DNA of 64,000 bases from Pisolithus tinctorius (lineage: Eukaryota > Basidiomycota > Agaricomycetes > Boletales > Pisolithaceae): the NCBI GenBank assembly GCA_024663395.1, contig JANFAH010000008.1:558001-622000 (forward strand), written 5' to 3'. The notes below the pieces were generated by a model. It searched no databases. It saw only the letters and a list, made by a program, of their open reading frames with translations, and had not been told where the DNA came from. A program made the translations under genes and the position numbers. Below are positions 57,106 through 64,000 of the stretch, one piece after another. Each line of letters starts with the position of its first letter. Position 1 is the stretch's first letter.

Positions 57106-58362
57106 ATGTCTGGCTCATCTGCAGGATCAACCCGCTCGTTGCGCTTGCACGGCCTTACAATCAATCCTCTAGACCCGCGGAACCCCCTGCCTCCACCCAG
57201 GACTCACAAGAAAGCTGCAGTATGGACAACAGAGGAGGAAGGTGCGTTATTGGATTTCTTGGCCTCTCATCTTTCACAGGCCGGCGATGGGAACTTTAAG
57301 AAGGCTACGTGGAACGCCGCAGCAGCCCACATGGCTCATAATCATCCACCGGGTCCGGATAACGGCGATAAGACAGCTGAATCGTGTGAGCGGAAGTTCA
57401 AGGCGGTAAGTCGTCGTATCATTCTTTTTTTTTGCCTTGCTAACAATTATCCAGCTTAAAAAATCCTACTACGCCGTCGCCGATCTTAAATCAGTGGCCT
57501 CTGGCTTTGCTTACGACGACGAGCACGGTGCAATGATCTCGCTGGACAACACTGATCTTTGGGATCGGTATGTAAAGGTAATGTAGTTTTTTCCTTGTCG
57601 GATCATCCACTAACATCTAGTCAGGCGCACAAAGACGCGAAGCCGTTTCGCAATTCCGGGTTCCCCCACTTCGCCAGCGTCAAGCTCCTTCTCCCCTCGC
57701 ACGGCTGAGGTCGGTTTATCTACTGGCCACACGCCACTACTGTGCCTTGTACAACCACGACCTCTGCCTTCGATACTCCTGCCTCTACCGCACCCCCCAC
57801 CGCTTCGACCATTCCTACCCCCCCTCCCTCCCTCTCCCTCCTCGACATGACGCATGCTCTCAACGCTCACCGTCGCGAGGACACGCAGTCTGTGGATCCG
57901 AACTCCATCCCCCCTTCCGCACCATCAAGTTTTTTGTCGCATGCATCAGCCAGGTCGTCGTCGTCATCGGCCATCACCAGCATCAGTCGCGGAAAAAGGA
58001 AAGCCGAGTCCGTTGCAATGTCCGAAGGTGGATCGAAGCACTCTTGGCCCCTGTCGGCCAAAGCACGCACTGAAGAAGATCGCAGTTCATTCATCGCCAC
58101 CATCACCTCCAGGCTCGATAATTTCATGCACGCGATCACTGCCCCATTGCCCCCGCCACCCACTACCAATCCCCTCGTCGACGCTGCCATGGACTACATC
58201 AACAGCATGCCGCAGCTCTCGACAGACGATCGGATCGACATCGGTGACTACTTCCTCAGCGCGACCCCAGATGAAGTGAACATTTTCCTCAAGCATCAGG
58301 AGCTGGCAAAGCAGATTTGGGTGCAGCGTCGGCTGATGAAGTACCGGGATGGGCAGAGATAG
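57106..58362 (+). pseudogene. Harbinger Myb/SANT-like accessory protein with one nonsense codon
   Basis: Exons 57106-57405, 57455-57577 and 57625-58362 join in frame to 386 codons. The Myb-like domain is near residues 35-100: AVWTTEEEGALLDFLASHL, a tryptophan in KKATWNAAAAHM, and ESCERKFKALKKSYYAVADL across intron 1. The middle is Ser/Pro/Thr-rich with a short basic RGKRK. The C-terminal helices (DYINSMPQLSTDDRIDIGDY, VNIFLKHQELAKQIWVQRRL) resemble the usual end of these proteins. One TGA at 57706 interrupts the frame; CGA gives arginine by one transition. In Harbinger elements this protein binds the termini and helps transposase reach the nucleus. Sequence is much richer in CG than the island around it. 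Confidence 0.82.
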
Positions 58363-58584
58363 GTGTTCGTCTTGTTTTTTTTTTATACAATATACAAATG
58401 TACCCCCCCCCCCCCCTGCATATCCTTTCAAGTCCCACCCCCCCCCTTTATACAAACATGTACATAATAAAATGTACATGACTATGACTAGCTTCCCATT
58501 GACAATGGAAGTTATTTTTCTACATGAGTGTGAAACAATTGTAAGAACATATATTTGTACACCATGAAATCTGAATGTTCAGGC

Positions 58585-59897
58585 TCAGAGAAGGCCCCTA
58601 ATTGTAAGCTGGTGCTGATAGTCAATCCACATCTCCTCTGCAATGTTGTCACACCTATTATCAGCCCTTCTCCTCTCTGCAGCATCTGCTGGTCCATCAC
58701 CAAGGCTTCCAATACCATCATCCTCTCCTATGTCCATGGCAAGTTCAGGGTCAAAGAACTCTTCTGGATCATAGCGCCGTATGAAATTGTGGAGGGCACA
58801 GAGAGCAGCAGGTACTTGAGTTTGGGTGTGGATGCTATATTCAGGGGGAATTTGAAGAATCCTCCACCTGCATTTTATAACACCAAATATCCGTTCAATG
58901 GCATTTCTAAGTCCAGCATGGCGAAGGTTGAATAACTCCTCTTGGTTTTGAGGTCTATAAAATAGAAGTTACAGGTACACTGAGCAGAATGGAATAGCAA
59001 CTTACCTTAATCCAGCCTGGCACCATTCTTTCAGATGGTAACGAACACCTTGATAGGGAACCAGAAGTGCATCATAGGTCCCAAACCCTGCATCTGCAAG
59101 AAGGTACTTCCCAGGTGGCATGTGCAAGTCATTCCTGTGTGCATCATGCCACATGGTTGCATCTGCAGTTGACCCATCAAAGCCAGTGAGGGCATATGTG
59201 AAGAAGAAGTCAAAATCACAGATGAAGAGACAGTTTTGAGATAGGTAGCCCTTCCAGTTCCTCATGTAAGGCTGGTCCTCAGCAGCAGTGAATGCTTGAA
59301 TATGAGTGCCATCAACTGCACCAATACAATCCTGGAAAAATCGGAAGCATGGGTCACTAGTAATCATAGTTGATATGGGAGTGTTGTTGGTGGGGAATTG
59401 CACTTGGGATGCATAGAATTGTCCCCCAGAAAAGAAAGCCAACATTGCTTTGAAATATCTAAAAAATTGTGAGAAAAATATCAGACAGTCCAATGAACTC
59501 CCTACCTAGTGATGGTCCCTGGTGAGTGCTGGAACCTCTCAGCAACATGCCGGGATGACAACCCAGTAACACAGGTGTAGAGGAATATCCCAAGTTGTTC
59601 CTCCACAGAAACTCCATTGTGAGAAGGCACAAAACCATGATGGGTGAGCACCTGCATCAGGTGATCAAAAACCCCATGGCTGACACCAAGGCAAGTCCGT
59701 ATCCTGTCTGGATGACCATTCAGGAGCTCTAGCATCCACCCCTCACCAGTCAGGATTGAGGTATGGTAGGGGATTGGTTCTGAGTCAGAATGAAAAAGGA
59801 GGTCATAGAGGCATAGCACCTGGATCATCACTGCTACTACAAGTGCAGCAAGATGGCGACGACGATGGTGCTGGAGCTGCTGTGCTTCAAGATCCAT
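58585..59897 (-). CDS. Harbinger DDE transposase, intact
   Basis: Exons 59897-59506, 59458-59006 and 58954-58585 join to 404 aa with 47- and 51-bp GT-AG introns and no stop. The N-terminal half carries a helix-turn-helix-like segment (EEQLGIFLYTCVTGLSSRHV, about residues 105-125). The catalytic core shows GAVDGTH (first Asp), LLADAGF (second Asp) and RNAIERIFGVIK (Glu), with the LxNFI-type motif CALHNFIRRY after it. This matches DDE_Tnp_4 transposases of PIF/Harbinger. It is convergent with the Myb-like gene. Because all catalytic residues and splice sites are present, it may still be active on this or related elements. Confidence 0.92.
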
Positions 59898-61727
59898 AGC
59901 AGAGTTGTTTGATCTGTTATCACAATGTTATCTATTGAACTACAAGTTGTGTTGTTGTCTTATATAATCATCACATGACTACATTACTAAAGCAGAAGGC
60001 CGAAACTTGGACTTATGAGCGTGCACAGCTTATATAATCATCACGTGACTACATTGCCAAAGTCGAAGTTGAAGTTTTCGACTTCGACTTCGGAGGGTGA
60101 ATGGCACCTAAACAGGATGGATGGGTCTTCAACACCTGCACAAGACATTACTATGCAGGTTGATTTTCTGGCAGACTTGCAGAATGTGTGGGAACCATCT
60201 CCTCTGCCCATCACCTGTGAATCATCAAATCTGAGGGACCGATTGCCTCGACCTGATTCTCCAACTAACCTGCTTGCTCAATTGCAGGATATGAGGGAAC
60301 CAACACCTCCCCCATGCATTTCAAATGTACCCGTCAAATCTTTTGACTTGGTAGCAGATGAGGACAATGGTGCAAACTGTTTGACTTTTGGCATGCCTGA
60401 ACGATCAGAGATGAGGGATCTTTTTGACGAAATATGCAATGGTGAGCATTTATTTGGTTCAATTCATGTGATCGGTAATATCCATTGATTATGTAGGTGA
60501 ACTTCCATCCAAACAGCAATCTCTTCAAATGGAACAATGGGGATTGGCACCTGTTCTGCATTGTGATCAGGGTATGGGCATGAGCTTAATCTGATACACT
60601 GTTGACATTGATAATTTTAGTCCTGTGCACCTTACATGCCACAGTATCTCGCTACTGCGGAAACACCACTCCCAGCAACACGCCATTCAATCCCACCCTC
60701 AATAGGCACCTTGTGCATGCTGCAAATGCCATTGCGAGAGAATTGGGCACAGCTGCAAGGGACCAGTATGGTGCAGCATCTCAGGGCCTTCAACTTGTCA
60801 ATATGCTCGATTTGATGGAAGTCATTCATTATCCATGTTCTGCCTTTGAAAATTGTCTGGAGCCATTCATTTCCAGCCAATCACACCCATCTTGCCAGTC
60901 TGTGGTAGAGATGGGTATCGTCTACTTGGTGTGCCGGATCGAGGTGGCCTCTGTACATTTGAAGCAGACTGCCAATATTGCAGGATGGCCCATGCATTGG
61001 TTTGCAAACCTAGCAATGGACATGGTATGTTTTACATCAATTTTTCACAATGTGGGACTGATACATAATTCCTTCAGAATCAGCTTAATAGTTTGATTCT
61101 GGTGATGGTGTCACGTGCCAGTTATACTCCTCCCCTCCCAGTGTGCTACCATGCATACCTCAGACACCAAGATGATGAGGTTAGCTTCTGTGAGCAAATG
61201 CAGCTAATTCCCCTTAGCACATTTTGCATAATTGACAATATCAGTGCCATCGTCCCGCATTGGACCCCACACACAGCTGATTCCAATTCTGGCTTTGCAT
61301 TCCCTTGGTGGCTATATTGTTCCGAGGAATACACAGCAGATTCCCAAAGATTGCAAGGCAAAGGATTGTTTTCCATGGCCTGGGATTTTTTTAAGGTATG
61401 CCACTTATTCTTGTCACTGCAAATAGTTGATGATGGCCCAGGGCTTGTGGCCATTGCCTGAGGTGCCAATCGCAGACCATCTCGATGGCCATATTGAGGA
61501 GCAGGTAAACTACTGCATCAAAAATATTCAGAAATTTGCTGATGTTGTCAATGGTTGGGGTCAACAAATCGACCATTTCTATGCTAGGTGGTGGGCATTG
61601 CACAGGTTGTTGGGCATGCTGCTTCAATAGTTTACATGTTTTTGACTGTGGGGTTGGTTGTATATACATTGCTGTAAATGTTGATCATTTATGAGATGCC
61701 GCCCATTTGCATGATGTCTGAACCCCT

Positions 61728-62631
61728 TGTCATATCCATGACTCTCGGACTCGGACTCAGCCCAGTCCGGACCCCTAGCCCCTAACTCCGGTCAAGTCCG
61801 GTCCTAGTCCAGCCTAGAAAACCCAATCCCGGCCCTAGATAACTCAACTCCGGCTTGCATAACTCAAGTCCGGTGTTTTACCCCTATCTCCGGTCCGTTT
61901 CGGCCTCCCGGCCTCGCGCTGCTCCACCCTGGTCTTCCTAGGTCTATGTCCGGGTCACCCGGACATAACTCCGGTCTGTTTCCCTTTGTTTGTACTATAT
62001 TTAGTCTAGCCCATTCATCTGACTTTTGCTTACTGTACAAATCCTGTGTCTGACCCCGGTATGCCAGTCACCCGGACTTTGGCTATTAGCCTTGGCACAG
62101 CCACTGTGGCTATCCACTCTCTTGCTAATCATCTTGCTAATAGCTTATTCACAAGTCCGGCTTCATATTCTTTACTCCAGACCGGCCTCATGTATTTAAC
62201 CCCTGTACATGCTTCGTAGCACCCTCAGTCAGAATATCAATTAAGTATTACCCTCAACTCCGTATTACCCCTCGAGACTACTCTATAGCTAAGGCCGAGC
62301 CTTAAGCTATCCCCGACCCCTGTCCCGGACCTCTCCCCGGCTTGCATAAGGGTACAGCACATAAGCTGAGACCAAGGGAGGTAGATCCAACCCCGGACCA
62401 GCTTCCCCTTGTGCGCACTCCAACACCGGTCGGTTTCCCACGCTACCGGCCTTGTTCCCGTGCTCCCGGTCTTAAGTCCGGTCCTCCGGACTTAGCCCCT
62501 AACCTCCGGCCTCAACTCCGGTCCAACCGGACTTGGCCCCTGTCTCTCGGCCTTGACTTTGGCCACTCGGACTTAACCCCTGTCACCCGGTCTTGAAGCC
62601 TGGTCACCCGAGGGTAAACCCGTACTTCACA
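61728..62631 (+). mobile_element. Solo LTR, family A, copy 3 (least decayed)
   Basis: 904 bp from TGTCATATCC to GTACTTCACA with perfect duplication CCCCT (61723-61727 and 62632-62636). It retains the most CCGG sites among the three copies, so it is probably the youngest. Confidence 0.92.
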
Positions 62632-62878
62632 CCCCTGCCCATCTGTGTGATGTCTCACAATCTGCCCATCTGCATGATGGCCTGAGTAGTTTTACTTTTG
62701 TTGCAGTTTATGATGCAAACCCTTTAGCTCTGAGTACCTGCCCAATCTATGATGTCTAAGCACCCACCCATTTGCAAAATCTTGGCAACACCACCTGTCC
62801 AAAGTTCGAGAGCCAGCATATCCTAATAAAATACAAGATCTGCATCACCTACTAAATCTTACATTAAATTTTGCAGCT
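62632..62878. other. Flank of the TET/JBP gene
   Basis: Short CpG-poor spacer with repeated cccatctgcatgatg-like phrases; 3' flank of the dioxygenase gene. No gene. Confidence 0.35.
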
Positions 62879-64000
62879 TCAAATCAACAGTTCTCTAGTT
62901 GCAACTGGTGTAGGTAGTAGGTCATCCATCCATGGTGATTGACACATGGGAACATGCACTGACTGATGTATGTTGGTGCACATGTAGTATGCCAGGCATG
63001 CTCTGTCACCATCTACAGCTCCCACCCCATGCTCCAATGCTGAACCTGAAAGTGAAATGATGGTCCCTGGGTTGTAGCACAGCCACAGATTCAGCATTGG
63101 AATGACAAAGTCCAAGGGTGGGTAGTCGCCCACAGTTACCAGCATGTCATACCATGGATCCTGTCCATTGATATCCCTGTGGTAACAAGTTGCCCGATTC
63201 ACCATCATGGACATGCTGCTATACATGGAGCTCCATATCGGCAGTATGGAGCTCATATCCAAATCTGCCCACTGTTCCACCTGTTTGCCAAGGTGGATCA
63301 ATGCTTCCCTGCCATCTGCATACATTTGTGGGTGGATGACATGCAGGATCACAGATAACAGGACATTGGTGTTGGACATTTGGTCGACCCATTCCCTTGT
63401 AGAAGTGTTTTCCATCCTGGATTTGAGCAGCTGTGAGGCTTCTGGGAAGCCATTTTGGGGCTTCAAGACAGATGAGTGCTTTATTTACAAGGCGAGCAAT
63501 GATCACCCACCCCATGACCCTGTTGAAACCATGCAGGTGACAGGTTGATGGCACCTTTCAACTCAGCATTATCATGGAAATATGACTTGTCCATCTGCCA
63601 TGCCTGTGGGGAAGCCTTTATGCTCTCCCACAGTGGTTCCCTCAGAAGATGAAGGTGGTTCCATACATCAGTCTGCCATTCCATTAAGTCAGTAGAATAT
63701 GAGATTCTGCATTTCCTTACCCTTCTTTTTGGGCTGAGAGCATCTGGCAAATACCATATGTGGATGGTGTTTGAGTTGGTCACCAGAATGGATGGCTCAG
63801 TCACTTCTGCATATGTCTCAGCAGCTTCTGCATTGCAGGTTTTTCCACCCCAATTTTTCCTGACATTGACTGCAGAAAGATGAAAACTTCCATTGCATCA
63901 TTATGATGGACATACTTGGGCAATGATAGGCCTGTGAGATTACTGAAAATATGCAATCCACTTCACATAACACTGGAAATGGAATTGATATATCTGGAAG
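62879..64000 (-). CDS. TET/JBP family 2-oxoglutarate/Fe(II) dioxygenase, N-terminus beyond window
   Basis: The minus-strand frame 63466-62879 contains NRATCYHRDINGQDPWYDML, with His and Asp of the HxD iron-binding motif, then VTVGDYPPLDFVIP, then SLSGSALEHGVGAVDGD with the distal His and RACLAYYM with the 2-oxoglutarate-binding Arg. Upstream, 63804-63481 holds IHIWYLPDALS and INLSPAWFQQGH, which precede the catalytic core in fungal TET/JBP proteins. The two parts are in different frames around 63481-63466, so an intron or a frameshift lies there. These enzymes oxidise 5-methylcytosine in DNA and are expanded in basidiomycetes together with KDZ transposons. All three iron ligands and the arginine are present, so the core could be active if the frame break is an intron. 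The gene starts beyond the right end. Confidence 0.78.

Larger units (their letters stand above)
56967..60108. mobile_element. PIF/Harbinger DNA transposon, nearly intact
   Basis: 3142 bp with terminal inverted repeats GGCGCCATTCACCCT (left) and, inverted, GGTGCCATTCACCCT (right), extending imperfectly through a GAAGTCGAAAACTT-like region. It is flanked by the 3-bp duplication TAA (56964-56966 and 60109-60111), diagnostic for this superfamily. It carries two convergent genes: a Myb/SANT-like DNA-binding protein (plus) and a DDE transposase (minus). It sits in the Leu-Gln/Glu-Pro repeat gene. Confidence 0.95.
45502..61630 (+). pseudogene. Unidentified island gene with Leu-Gln/Glu-Pro repeats, split by two transposons
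   Basis: Removing the gypsy element (45627-56704) and the Harbinger element (56967-60108) brings together a plus-strand gene in three parts. The N-terminal part contains five related motifs: LVQLHELQEPTPPP (about 45527), LLAQFLQEREPT (about 56768), LLEQLLNAWDPSALP (about 56900), FLADLQNVWEPSPLP (about 60160) and LLAQLQDMREPTPPP (about 60270). Candidate introns are present, for example GTGAGC...ATGTAG at 60440-60496. The C-terminal part contains CTFEADCQYC, LPVCYHAYLRHQDDEVSFCE, DSNSGFAFPWWLYCSEEYT and, after a GTATGC...GCCCAG intron, PIADHLDGHIEEQVNYC and FADVVNGWGQQID, ending at 61630. I do not recognise the family. It lies between the HMG-like and TET/JBP genes and probably belongs to the KDZ element. 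Confidence 0.4.

Noticed and set aside
1..64000. tRNA or rRNA genes
   Set aside because: No cloverleaf or rRNA core was recognised; the B-box at 30679 lacks a good A-box and acceptor stem, so only a weak SINE call was kept.

Overview
The window looks like nuclear DNA of a mushroom-forming basidiomycete (Agaricomycetes). Genes are split by many 46-80 bp GT-AG introns. The gene and element set fits that group: HET-domain protein, FLVCR-like transporters, a divergent G-alpha subunit, a KDZ transposase of the CxC2 type linked to a TET/JBP dioxygenase, a Ty3/gypsy chromovirus and a PIF/Harbinger element. The species cannot be named from the sequence.

Left compartment, about 1-27.6 kb, CpG-containing and gene-bearing. 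A truncated member of a basidiomycete repeat-protein family (minus, 1-3138) is followed by a small three-exon orphan gene (3447-4111). A block of local duplications follows: a DnaJ-like/G-alpha convergent pair exists as a decayed copy (4.6-7.6 kb) and a better copy (18.7-23.0 kb), with a DnaJ fragment at 8.2-8.8 kb. Two intact 12-exon MFS transporters (9290-11459 and 13447-15521) share every intron position. A HET-domain gene (16302-18664) sits between. After the G-alpha gene come a small SR-type RNA-binding protein (minus) and a PPR-like mitochondrial protein (plus), which share a 170-bp divergent promoter.

Right compartment, about 27.6-64 kb, is a CpG-poor nested transposon island. The oldest layer is a KDZ-type locus: transposase (minus, 35.4-41.7 kb), a linked HMG-like gene (plus, 42.4-45.1 kb), an unidentified gene with Leu-Gln/Glu-Pro repeats (plus, pieces between 45.5 and 61.6 kb), a TET/JBP dioxygenase (minus, 62.9 kb to the window end), and further left a gene with a Zn2Cys6-like cysteine pattern (30.5-33.1 kb) and two minisatellites. 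Inserted into it, each with readable target duplications, are three solo LTRs of family A, an 11-kb gypsy element (45627-56704, coding on minus, with an antisense Zn2Cys6-like ORF), two copies of a 1.8-kb solo LTR (family N) lodged inside other LTRs, a 1.6-kb Tc1/mariner-type foldback inside the gypsy LTR, and a nearly intact Harbinger element (56967-60108).

Decay in the island is mostly C-to-T type at CpG, including several in-frame TGA stops that read as former CGA codons. That is the expected footprint of cytosine methylation. It is notable in a locus that itself encodes a predicted 5-methylcytosine oxidase. All gene models and splice sites were assembled by eye and have no transcript or database support.
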